Origin: Pseudomonas sp. UBA6562 | GTDB taxonomy: Bacteria; Pseudomonadota; Gammaproteobacteria; Pseudomonadales; Pseudomonadaceae | Length of the DNA: 64,000 nt | Assembly (NCBI RefSeq): GCF_002434265.1 | Contig: NZ_DJJS01000003.1 | Location: forward strand, 62,001-126,000 | Reading direction: 5' to 3' | Shown: positions 38,627-46,821 of the stretch, piece by piece | Layout of the letters: each line of letters begins with the position of its first letter | How positions within the stretch are numbered: the stretch's first letter is position 1 | Position numbers and translations under genes: made by a program | Notes under the pieces: generated by a model | Database searches by the model: none | What the model saw: the letters and a program-made list of their open reading frames with translations, nothing else | What the model was told of the DNA's origin: nothing

Positions 38627-39976
38627 ATGACACGACCACGCTGGAAGAAGATCCTCTACCTCGGCCTGCCCCTGGCCGCGCTGATCGGCGCGGGCGGCTA
38701 CTTCGCCTGGCGTTGGTTGGACCCGGCAGCGGCCTACCCGCACCAGGTGGTCGAGCAAGCCAACGAACTGCAAGCGCGCATCGTCTCGTTCGACAGCCAC
38801 ATCACCTTACCGATGAGTTTCGGCGTGCAGGGCAACGAGGCCGACCGGGACGGTTTCGGCCAGTTCGACCTGGCCAAGGCGGCCAAGGGCCGACTGTCGG
38901 GCGCGGCGCTGACGGTCTTCGGCTGGCCGGAAATCTGGAACGGCCCCAACGCCCCGCACCGCCCTACCGCCGGTTTCGTGGAGGAAGCGCGCAACCAGCA
39001 GGAAGTACGTTACAAGGCCATCACCGGCATGATCCGCGACTTCCCCAACCAGGTCGGCATCGCCTACACCCCCGACGATCTGCGGCGCCTGCACGGCGAG
39101 GGCAAGTTCGCCATTTTCATCAGCATGCTCAACGCCTACCCGCTGGGCCACGACCTCGGTTCGCTCGACACCTGGGCCGCACGCGGCATGCGCATGTTCG
39201 GCTTCAACTACATCGGCAACAACGACTGGTCGGATTCGTCGCGCCCGCTGCCGTTTCTCAACGACTCGCCCGACGCGCTGGGCGGCCTGTCGGACCTGGG
39301 CAGGCAGGCCGTGCGACGGCTCAACGACCTGGGCGTGATCATCGACGTGTCGCACATGTCCACCCCGGCCCTGGAGCAGGTGGCGGCGCTCAGCCGTGCG
39401 CCGATCGTGGCCTCGCACTCGGTACCGCGGGCCTTCGTCGACATTCCGCGCAACCTCAGCGACAAGGAAATGCGCCTGATCCGCGACAGCGGCGGCGTGG
39501 TGCAGATCGTGGCGTTCTCCGCCTACCTCAAACCCTTGACGGCCAAGACCCAGGACAAGCTCAACGCCCTGCGGCACACGTTCGGCCTGCCGCCGCTGCC
39601 CAACCAGGCCATGGCGCTGATGCCGGGCGACCCGGTGATCGCCGCCTGGAGCGAGCAGCAGTTCGGCAGCTACGCCAGCCAGCTGTACGCCATTCTCGAC
39701 GAAGAACCCAAGGCCACGCTCAAGGAATTCGGCGACGCCATCGACTATGCCGTGCGCAAGATCGGCATCGACCACGTCGGCATCGCTTCGGACTTCAATG
39801 AAGGTGGCGGCATCGAAGGTTGGAACGATGTCGGCGAATCGCGCAACGTCACCGCCGAGCTGATCCAACGCGGCTACTCCGAAGCGGACATCGCCAAGCT
39901 CTGGGGCGGCAACTTCCTGCGCGTCTGGGCGCAGGTGCAGCGCGCCGCCCAACCTACTCCGCCCTCACAGCCGTGA
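38627..39976 (+). CDS. pvdM: Pyoverdine maturation protein PvdM, membrane-dipeptidase family
   Basis: 449 residues with an N-terminal membrane anchor/signal (ILYLGLPLAALIGAGGYFAWRWL) and a renal-dipeptidase-like TIM barrel. Zinc-site motifs of the family are partly seen: FDSHITLP in place of DxHxD, NYIGNNDW, IDVSHMS, IVASHSVPRAF, and IDHVGIASDFNEGGG. The first motif (DSHIT) departs from the usual DxHND, so catalysis may differ. PvdM acts in the periplasm and is needed with PvdP for chromophore oxidation. Nine bases before pvdN, so one unit. Confidence 0.93.
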   Translation: MTRPRWKKILYLGLPLAALIGAGGYFAWRWLDPAAAYPHQVVEQANELQARIVSFDSHITLPMSFGVQGNEADRDGFGQFDLAKAAKGRLSGAALTVFGWPEIWNGPNAPHRPTAGFVEEARNQQEVRYKAITGMIRDFPNQVGIAYTPDDLRRLHGEGKFAIFISMLNAYPLGHDLGSLDTWAARGMRMFGFNYIGNNDWSDSSRPLPFLNDSPDALGGLSDLGRQAVRRLNDLGVIIDVSHMSTPALEQVAALSRAPIVASHSVPRAFVDIPRNLSDKEMRLIRDSGGVVQIVAFSAYLKPLTAKTQDKLNALRHTFGLPPLPNQAMALMPGDPVIAAWSEQQFGSYASQLYAILDEEPKATLKEFGDAIDYAVRKIGIDHVGIASDFNEGGGIEGWNDVGESRNVTAELIQRGYSEADIAKLWGGNFLRVWAQVQRAAQPTPPSQP

Positions 39977-39984
39977 CCGATGCC

Positions 39985-41286
39985 ATGACCGACCGCCGTA
40001 CTTTCCTCAAACACGCCAGCGTGCTGGCCATGGCGTTACCTCTGGGCAGCGGCCTGGCGGCCTGTGCCGCACAGCCGCAGACGCCGCAGACGCCGGGGGA
40101 GCAGGCGCCCGACCCTGACAAGTGGCGCCACTTGCAAAGCCTGTTCAGCCTCGACCCGGACTACCTGCACTTCGCCAACTTCCTGCTCACCGCCCACCCC
40201 AAGCCTGTACGCGAAGCCATCGAGCGCCATCGCGCCTGGCTGGACCGCAACCCCAGCCTGGCCATGGACTGGGACCGCGAGGAAACCTGGCGCCATGAAG
40301 CCCAGGTGCGCGAGTGGGCCGGACGCTACCTGGGCGCCAAGCCCGGGCAGATCGCTCTGACCGGCAGCACCACCGAAGGCCTGGCGATGGTCTACGGCGG
40401 CATCCACGTGCGCCCTGACCAGGAAATCCTCACCACCGCGCACGAGCACTATTCGACCTACTACAGCCTGGCCTTCCGCAGCGAGCGCGAGGGCACCCAG
40501 GTACGCAAGATCCGCCTGTTCGAAGACCCGGCGCAGGTCACCCAGGAAGAAATCCTCGCCAACATCGACCGCGCCATCCGCCCCAACACCCGCGTGCTGG
40601 GCATGACCTGGGTGCATTCGAGCAGCGGCGTGAAGCTGCCGGTGGTGGAGATTGGCGAGCTGGTGGCGCGGCATAACCGTGGCCGCGCCGAGGACCAGCG
40701 CATCCTCTATGTGATCGACGGCGTACATGGCTTCGGCGTCGAAGACCTGAGCTTCGCGCGGATGAACTGCGACTTCTTCATCGCCGGCACCCACAAATGG
40801 ATGTTCGGCCCGCGCGGCACCGGCATCATCTGCGCCCGCAGCGAAGTGCTGGAACACCTCACGCCCTCGATCCCGACCTTTTCCGAGGACACTAACTTCG
40901 CCACGCGCATGACCCCTGGCGGCTACCATGCGTTCGAGCACCGCTGGGCGCTGGACGAAGCCTTCAAACTGCACCTGCAACTGGGCAAGGCCGACGTGCA
41001 GGCGCGCATCCACCAGCTCAACGGCTACCTGCGCGAGCGTCTGGCGGCGGATGCGCGGGTGCACCTGGTGACGCCGCGCAGCCCGGCGCTGTCGTCGGGC
41101 TTCACTTTCTTCACGGTCAAGGGTCGCGGGTGCGACCAGGTGGCAGCGGCGCTGATCGCACGCAAGGTCAACATCGATGCGGTGAGCCGCGACGTGGGGC
41201 CGGTGATCCGCACCTCGCCGGGGCTGCTCAACGACGAAGCGCAGATCGACCGGTTGATGGTCGAGCTGGAGCGGGCGCTGGCCTGA
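39985..41286 (+). CDS. pvdN: Pyoverdine side-chain transaminase-like enzyme PvdN
   Basis: 433 residues. Twin-arginine signal (DRRTFLKHASVLAMALPLGSGLAAC) and a class-V aminotransferase fold; the PLP lysine is in AGTHKWMFGPRGTG, and VIDGVHGFG supplies the Asp that contacts the pyridine ring. PvdN works in the periplasm and changes the N-terminal glutamate side chain of pyoverdine to succinamide. An in-frame GTG at 39973 overlapping the pvdM stop is an alternative start. The gene normally next in related loci, pvdO, is missing downstream. Confidence 0.94.
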   Translation: MTDRRTFLKHASVLAMALPLGSGLAACAAQPQTPQTPGEQAPDPDKWRHLQSLFSLDPDYLHFANFLLTAHPKPVREAIERHRAWLDRNPSLAMDWDREETWRHEAQVREWAGRYLGAKPGQIALTGSTTEGLAMVYGGIHVRPDQEILTTAHEHYSTYYSLAFRSEREGTQVRKIRLFEDPAQVTQEEILANIDRAIRPNTRVLGMTWVHSSSGVKLPVVEIGELVARHNRGRAEDQRILYVIDGVHGFGVEDLSFARMNCDFFIAGTHKWMFGPRGTGIICARSEVLEHLTPSIPTFSEDTNFATRMTPGGYHAFEHRWALDEAFKLHLQLGKADVQARIHQLNGYLRERLAADARVHLVTPRSPALSSGFTFFTVKGRGCDQVAAALIARKVNIDAVSRDVGPVIRTSPGLLNDEAQIDRLMVELERALA

Positions 41287-41390
41287 GACTTGCCCCGGCA
41301 TGGCGGCGGGCCCATTGCGTCGTCGCTCGGGCCGGGCGGCACCGGCAGGCAACACCGGGCGGGGCCGCCAGCGCTGCACTCGCGGTGCGT

Positions 41391-41414
41391 TAAATCCACC
41401 TGCGGATCAAACGT
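41391..41414 (+). promoter_or_regulatory. PvdS-type iron-starvation promoter of pvdE
   Basis: TAAAT (41391-41395), 16 bases, CGT (41412-41414), 70 bases before pvdE, inside the 198-base pvdN-pvdE spacer. Confidence 0.8.
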
Positions 41415-41484
41415 TCATCTACTACCAGGCCGCCCGGCCCCCACCCGCCCCTGGCAATCGCCAGCTTGCGACCGAGGTAGTTCC

Positions 41485-43134
41485 ATGTCCGCACCACCGC
41501 GCAGCGCCCTTCAAGAACTGATGACCCTGCTGCGGCCCTACCGCTGGATCGTGACCGGTTCCATCGTGCTGGGCGTCCTCGGCGGCGTGAGCATCACGGC
41601 GCTGCTGGCCACGGTCAACCGCGGCCTGCACAACGCCGACGGCCTGAGCGGCGGCGTGATCCTGGCGTTCGCCGGTTTGTGCCTGGTGGCGTTGCTCAGC
41701 GGCATCGCCGCCGACATCGGCACCAACCTGGTGGGGCAGAAGGTCATCGCGCGCCTGCGCAAGGACCTGGGGGCCAAGGTCCTGGCCGCGCCCATCGAGC
41801 AGATCGAGCGCTACCGCACCCACCGCCTGATCCCGGTGCTGACCCACGACGTCGACACCATCAGCGACTTCGCCTTTTCCTTCGCGCCACTTGCGGTGTC
41901 GTGCACCGTAGTACTGGGCTGCCTGGGCTACCTGGCCACGTTGTCGCTACCGATCTTCGCCATGACCGTAGTGGCCATCGGCATCGGCTCGGCCATCCAG
42001 TTCATGGCCCGCAACAAGGGCGAACGCGGCTTCAACGAAGCGCGCGACGCCGAAGACCACTTGCAGAAACACTATTCGGCCATCGCCGAAGGCGCCAAGG
42101 AACTGCGCATCCACCGCCCGCGCCGCCATGCGATGTTCACCCGCAACATCCAGGGCACCGCCGACCACATCTGTGACACGCACATCCGCTCGATCAACAT
42201 CTTCGTGATCGCCAAGAGCCTGGGTTCGATGCTGTTCTTCGTGGTCATCGGCCTGGCCCTGGCGATGCAGTCGCTGTGGCCGAGCAGCGACCCAGCGGTG
42301 ATCAGCGGCTTCGTGCTGGTGCTGCTGTACATGAAGGGCCCGCTGGAAAACCTGATCGGCAACCTGCCCATCGTCAGCCGTGCGCAGATCGCCTTCCGCC
42401 GCATCGCCGACCTGTCGGAGCGCTTTTCCTCGCCCGAGCCGCACCTGCTGCTCGATGACGTACGCCCGCCGGCCGTAACCCTGGAACGCCTGGAACTGCG
42501 CGGCGTGGAATACGCCTACCCGACGGTCGAAGGCAGCGCCGCCTTCCGCGTGGGGCCGGTGAACCTGGACATCGCGGCCGGCGAGATCGTCTTCATCGTC
42601 GGCGACAACGGTTCGGGCAAGACCTCGCTGATCAAGCTGCTGCTGGGCCTGTACGTGCCAAGCAAGGGCCAGGTGCTGGTCAACGGCGTGCCGGTCGAGG
42701 CGGCCGGGCTGGACGACTACCGGCAGTTGTTCACCACCATCTTCGCCGACTACTTCCTGTTCGACGACCTGATGCAGCCCGACCAGCGCGTGCCGCAGGA
42801 TGCCACGCGCTACCTGGAGCGCCTGGAGATCGCGCACAAGGTCAGCGTGCGCGACGGCGCCTTCACCACCACCGACCTGTCGACCGGCCAGCGCAAGCGC
42901 CTGGCCCTGGTCAACGCCTGGCTGGACCAGCGCCCGGTGCTGGTGTTCGACGAATGGGCCGCCGACCAGGACCCGGCTTTCCGCCGCATCTTCTACACCG
43001 AGCTGTTGCCCGAGCTCAAACGCCTGGGCAAGACCCTGATCGTGATTTCCCACGACGACCGCTACTTCGACGTCGCCGACCATGTGGTGCGCCTGCAGGC
43101 CGGGCAAGTGCTGCGTGAGCCGGCCTTGGCCTGA
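41485..43134 (+). CDS. pvdE: Ferribactin exporter PvdE (cyclic peptide export ABC transporter)
   Basis: 549 residues. Six membrane helices in the first 300 residues, then an ATPase domain with Walker A VGDNGSGKTSLIK, signature LSTGQRKRLALVNAWL and Walker B VLVFDEWAADQDP. This SyrD/PvdE family moves acylated ferribactin from cytoplasm to periplasm. The start has GAGGT upstream; the frame is open 65 codons further through the promoter, which is not coding. It has its own iron-starvation promoter. Confidence 0.94.
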   Translation: MSAPPRSALQELMTLLRPYRWIVTGSIVLGVLGGVSITALLATVNRGLHNADGLSGGVILAFAGLCLVALLSGIAADIGTNLVGQKVIARLRKDLGAKVLAAPIEQIERYRTHRLIPVLTHDVDTISDFAFSFAPLAVSCTVVLGCLGYLATLSLPIFAMTVVAIGIGSAIQFMARNKGERGFNEARDAEDHLQKHYSAIAEGAKELRIHRPRRHAMFTRNIQGTADHICDTHIRSINIFVIAKSLGSMLFFVVIGLALAMQSLWPSSDPAVISGFVLVLLYMKGPLENLIGNLPIVSRAQIAFRRIADLSERFSSPEPHLLLDDVRPPAVTLERLELRGVEYAYPTVEGSAAFRVGPVNLDIAAGEIVFIVGDNGSGKTSLIKLLLGLYVPSKGQVLVNGVPVEAAGLDDYRQLFTTIFADYFLFDDLMQPDQRVPQDATRYLERLEIAHKVSVRDGAFTTTDLSTGQRKRLALVNAWLDQRPVLVFDEWAADQDPAFRRIFYTELLPELKRLGKTLIVISHDDRYFDVADHVVRLQAGQVLREPALA

Positions 43135-43202
43135 TCGACGTTTTTTCTGCCGGGGCCACACGGGCCCCCTATTGGCCATCCGATTACAAAGAGGACACCG
43201 CA

Positions 43203-44156
43203 ATGCCGCTGGACCCCGACCTGGAAGGTTTTCTCGAACTCGCCGAGCTGGGCCGCCTGAGCGGCAAGCACAAGCCGCTGCACGCGCTGGGCGTGACAGA
43301 GGCCCGTGCGACCTTCGAGTCGAGTTCGCAAGTGCTCGACCCTGCGCCACCGGCCGCTGTGGCGGTCAGTCAGCACTGGATCGACACCCGCGACGGCGCG
43401 CGCCTCGAAGCCCGCCTGTATCGGCCTGCCGGCAGCCCGCACGCGCTGCCGTGCGTGCTGTATTTCCATGGTGGCGGGTATGTGGTGGGCAGCCTCGATT
43501 CGCACGACTCGATCTGTCGACGCCTGGCCGCCGTGTGCGGGCACGCCGTGCTGGCGCCCGCCTACCGTCTGGCGCCGGAGCATGTGTTCCCGATAGCCGC
43601 GCAGGACGCCGAAGACAGCGCCGCGTGGCTGGTCCGGCATGCGCCGACGTTGGGCCTGGACGGCGACCGCGTGATCGTGGCCGGCGACAGTGCCGGCGCC
43701 ACTCTGGCCACGGTGCTGGCCATCGGCGCGGCGCGAGGCGCGCTCGCGGCAGGCTTCGCGCCACGGGCGCAACTGCTGTTCTACCCGGTGACGGATGCCT
43801 CACGAACCCGTCCTTCACATGCGCGCTTCGGTGAAGGTTACCTGCTGGAAAGCGACACCCTGGAATGGTTCTACCAGCACTATTTCCCCCACCCCGAGCA
43901 GCGCCGCGACTGGCGCGCCTCGCCGCTGCTGGCCCACGCCCTGCCCGCGCTGGCACCGGCCTACCTGAGCCTGGCCGAGTACGACCCGCTGTACGACGAA
44001 GGCTTGGCCTATGCCGAGCATCTTCGGGCCAGCGGCACGCCGGTGACGCTTCTCACCCAACACGGCCTGACCCACGATTTCCTGCGCATGTCCGGCATCA
44101 CCGGGCAGATCGACGGCGTCTACAGCCACCTCGCCGATTGGCTGGACACGCTGTAG
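43203..44156 (+). CDS. Alpha/beta hydrolase, hormone-sensitive lipase family
   Basis: 317 residues, no signal peptide. Oxyanion motif YFHGGGYVVGS (about 88-97), nucleophile elbow GDSAG (Ser163), Asp in LAEYDPLYDEG and His in GLTHDFLRMSG complete an HSL-type esterase triad. AGAGGA precedes the ATG. It lies 68 bases after pvdE with no promoter box seen in the gap, so it is probably in the pvdE transcript. An acyl or ester hydrolase acting on the siderophore or its acyl chain is possible; that is inference only. Confidence 0.88.
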   Translation: MPLDPDLEGFLELAELGRLSGKHKPLHALGVTEARATFESSSQVLDPAPPAAVAVSQHWIDTRDGARLEARLYRPAGSPHALPCVLYFHGGGYVVGSLDSHDSICRRLAAVCGHAVLAPAYRLAPEHVFPIAAQDAEDSAAWLVRHAPTLGLDGDRVIVAGDSAGATLATVLAIGAARGALAAGFAPRAQLLFYPVTDASRTRPSHARFGEGYLLESDTLEWFYQHYFPHPEQRRDWRASPLLAHALPALAPAYLSLAEYDPLYDEGLAYAEHLRASGTPVTLLTQHGLTHDFLRMSGITGQIDGVYSHLADWLDTL

Positions 44157-44290
44157 ATGCGGTGCGCGGCGCGATGGTCATACGCCGCGCTGCGTCTCGC
44201 GTCGCCTGGCTGAGCGGCTGTGGTGCGTTTGGCTGAAACGCAATGCCGGCCGGCCATGCCCACGCCTACTCGCCACACAGGAGCTCTGTC

Positions 44291-45208
44291 ATGTCCACGA
44301 CACCCGTACAGCCGCCCAGCGGCTACCGCACCTTCGACCTGACCCTCAAGCGCCGCATCGCCCTCAGCCCTTCCCTGTTGCGCCTGGTGTTCACCGGCGC
44401 CGACGTCGCGCAGATGAGCACCCTCGCCCCCGATCAGCGGGTCAAGCTGCTGTTTCCGGCTGCCGACGGTTCGCTGCCGGCCCTGGACCCGAGCCTGCAC
44501 TGGAGCGAAGCCCGGCGCCGCTTGCCCCCTGCGCAGCGACCGCCGATGCGCACCTACACCATCCGCTCGTTGGATCGCAGAGTCCTGGAAGTGTCGGTGG
44601 ATTTCGTCCTGCACGGCGTCAACGGTCCGGCCTCGGCTTGGGCGACCCAGGCACGACCGGGGAACCGCCTGCAGATGATCGCGCCGAACCTGGCTTTCGT
44701 CGGCGATCCGGGCGGTTATGAGTGGAAGCCGCCCCAGGGTCTGCGACGTCTCCTGCTGGTAGGCGACGAAACCGCGCTGCCGGCCATCGCGGGCATTCTC
44801 GAACAACTGGCCGACCAGACCAGCACGGCTCAGATCGAGGCGTTCGTCGAAGTGCCGTTGGCCGAAGATTGCCTGCCACTGCGGCTGCCGAGCGGGGCAC
44901 GCTTGCATTGGCTAGCGCGCGATACGCTGCGCTGCGCACAGGGCCAGGCCATGCGCCAGGCGGTACGCGAGCGGGCCTGGCTGCCAGCAATGCAGTGGAG
45001 TGCCGAGGGCGAGCTGGACGACGTCGATGTCGATCGCGAGATGCTTTGGGAACAGGCCAGCGCCAACGACGGCGCCTTCCATGCCTGGGTGGCCGGGGAG
45101 TCGGCGACGGTGATGGACATTCGCCGTTTTCTGATCAAGGAACGGGGTTTGGACCGTGGATGCCTGAGTTTGATGGGCTATTGGCGTGCAGGACGAGTAC
45201 TGGATTGA
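44291..45208 (+). CDS. Siderophore-interacting protein (FAD-dependent ferric-siderophore reductase family)
   Basis: 305 residues from the ATG with CAGGAG upstream. FAD-binding beta barrel with the family motif RPPMRTYTIRSLD (R-x-Y-T/S type) and a C-terminal SIP NAD(P)H domain (LLLVGDETALPAIAGILEQL ... HAWVAGESATVMDIRRFLIKERGL ... MGYWRAG). Members such as ViuB and YqjH reduce ferric siderophores in the cytoplasm to release iron. The 134-base gap before it contains an 8-bp hairpin (44164-44190) and no clear Fur or PvdS box. Confidence 0.92.
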   Translation: MSTTPVQPPSGYRTFDLTLKRRIALSPSLLRLVFTGADVAQMSTLAPDQRVKLLFPAADGSLPALDPSLHWSEARRRLPPAQRPPMRTYTIRSLDRRVLEVSVDFVLHGVNGPASAWATQARPGNRLQMIAPNLAFVGDPGGYEWKPPQGLRRLLLVGDETALPAIAGILEQLADQTSTAQIEAFVEVPLAEDCLPLRLPSGARLHWLARDTLRCAQGQAMRQAVRERAWLPAMQWSAEGELDDVDVDREMLWEQASANDGAFHAWVAGESATVMDIRRFLIKERGLDRGCLSLMGYWRAGRVLD

Positions 45209-45289
45209 CGGGCCGCACCAGCACAATCGGCTGCGGACCCAGCCTGTAGCGCGATGAGGCCGACCTGGCGGCCGACCTCATCAAGGGCC

Positions 45290-46687
45290 TCAGCCCGCCA
45301 GCGCGGCGTGCACGGCCTGGGCGAAGCGCTCGGCCACCTCGTCGACCTGCTCAGCGGTGATGATCAGCGGCGGCAGGAAACGCACCACCGCACCATGGCG
45401 CCCACCCAGCTCGACGATCAGGCCGCGGCGCAAGCATTCGCGCTGTACCTTCGGCGCCAGCAGACGGCACACCGGCGGATGGCCCTGGGCGTCGGGCGTG
45501 CCCCGCGGGTCGACCAGTTCCACACCGAGCATCAGACCGCGACCGCGAATGTCGCCCAACTGCGGGCAGTCACGCTGCAACTGGCGCAGGTGGCCACAGA
45601 GGCGCTGGCCCATGGCCTCGGCATGGGCGGCCAGATCGTGCTCGACCAGGTAGTTCATCACCGCGGACCCTGCCGCCATGGCCATCTGATTGCCACGGAA
45701 GGTACCGGCATGGGCACCCGGCCCCCACTGGTCGAGCCAGTCGCGGTACACCACCACCGCCAGCGGCAGGCTGCCGCCGATGGCTTTGGACAGAGTCACC
45801 ACGTCGGGCACAATGCCGGCGTGTTCGAAGGCGAACATCTTGCCGGTGCGCGCGAAGCCGCTCTGGATCTCGTCGACGATCAGCGCCACGCCATGCTGCG
45901 CGGTGATGCGGCGCAGGCCCCGCAGCCACTCGACGTCGGCCGGGATCATGCCGCCTTCGCCCTGCACCACCTCGACGATCACCGCCGCCGGCAGTTGCAC
46001 GCCGGCCTCGGGGTCGCTGAACAGGGTTTCCAGATAATGCAGGTTGGCGCGCACGCCGGCCTCGCCGCCCAAGCCGAACGGGCAGCGGTAGTCGTAGGGG
46101 TATGGCAGGAACTGCACGTTGTTGTTGAGCAGCGCGCCCAGCGCTTTTTTCGGACCCAGGCTGCCCATCAGGCTCAAAGCGCCTTGCGACATGCCGTGGT
46201 AGGCGCCCTGGAAGGCCAGCACGGTGCTACGGCCGGTGGCGATGCGCACCAGTTTCAGCGCGGCCTCGACCGCGTCGGTGCCGGTTGGGCCGCAGAACTG
46301 GATCTTCGCTTCGCGGCGCAGGCCTTCGGGCAACAGGGCGAACAGGTCCTGGACGAAGCGGTCCTTGACCGGCGTGGTGAGGTCGAGGGTGTGCAGCGGC
46401 AGCTCGTCGCTCAGCACCCGCTGGATCGCTTCGATCACCACCGGGTGGTTGTGGCCCAAGGCCAAGGTGCCGGCGCCGGCCAGGCAGTCGATGAACTGGC
46501 GGCCTTCGACGTCCTCGACATGGATGCCCCGGGCACGCTTGAGCGCCAGCGGAATGCGCCGCGGATAACTGCGGGCGTTGGACTCCTGCTGTTGCTGGCG
46601 CAGCAGCAGCGGCGAGTCGGTGAATTCGTACAACGCCTGGGGCGCACTGGCCGGCAGGACGTGGGCAAGGCTCGAAGCGGTGGACAT
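45290..46687 (-). CDS. pvdH: Diaminobutyrate-2-oxoglutarate aminotransferase PvdH
   Basis: 465 residues, class-III aminotransferase fold: GPTGTDAVEAALKLVRIATGR, VALIVDEIQSGFARTGKMFAFEH with the PLP-ring Asp, and LSKAIGG with the PLP lysine. It makes L-2,4-diaminobutyrate from aspartate semialdehyde for pyoverdine peptide synthesis. GAGGG precedes the ATG. It has an iron-starvation promoter and is convergent with the SIP gene. No adjacent diaminobutyrate decarboxylase, which argues for a siderophore rather than diaminopropane role. Confidence 0.94.
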   Translation of the reverse strand: MSTASSLAHVLPASAPQALYEFTDSPLLLRQQQQESNARSYPRRIPLALKRARGIHVEDVEGRQFIDCLAGAGTLALGHNHPVVIEAIQRVLSDELPLHTLDLTTPVKDRFVQDLFALLPEGLRREAKIQFCGPTGTDAVEAALKLVRIATGRSTVLAFQGAYHGMSQGALSLMGSLGPKKALGALLNNNVQFLPYPYDYRCPFGLGGEAGVRANLHYLETLFSDPEAGVQLPAAVIVEVVQGEGGMIPADVEWLRGLRRITAQHGVALIVDEIQSGFARTGKMFAFEHAGIVPDVVTLSKAIGGSLPLAVVVYRDWLDQWGPGAHAGTFRGNQMAMAAGSAVMNYLVEHDLAAHAEAMGQRLCGHLRQLQRDCPQLGDIRGRGLMLGVELVDPRGTPDAQGHPPVCRLLAPKVQRECLRRGLIVELGGRHGAVVRFLPPLIITAEQVDEVAERFAQAVHAALAG

Positions 46688-46763
46688 GGCAAGGCCCTCA
46701 CAAGCGTGCGTTTGATTCCCGCCCAGCCCAGTAACCGGATCTGTGCGGGGCAATGCTTGGAGA

Positions 46764-46787
46764 ACGCTTAGGCGCCGGGTGGATTTA
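46764..46787 (-). promoter_or_regulatory. PvdS-type iron-starvation promoter of pvdH
   Basis: On the minus strand GC-TAAAT (46783-46787), 16 bases, CGT (46764-46766), 76 bases before pvdH. The first nine bases (GCTAAATCC) equal the classical consensus. Confidence 0.82.
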
Positions 46788-46821
46788 GCGCCTGTGAGGG
46801 GTTTTCGCAGCCGCCACCCGC

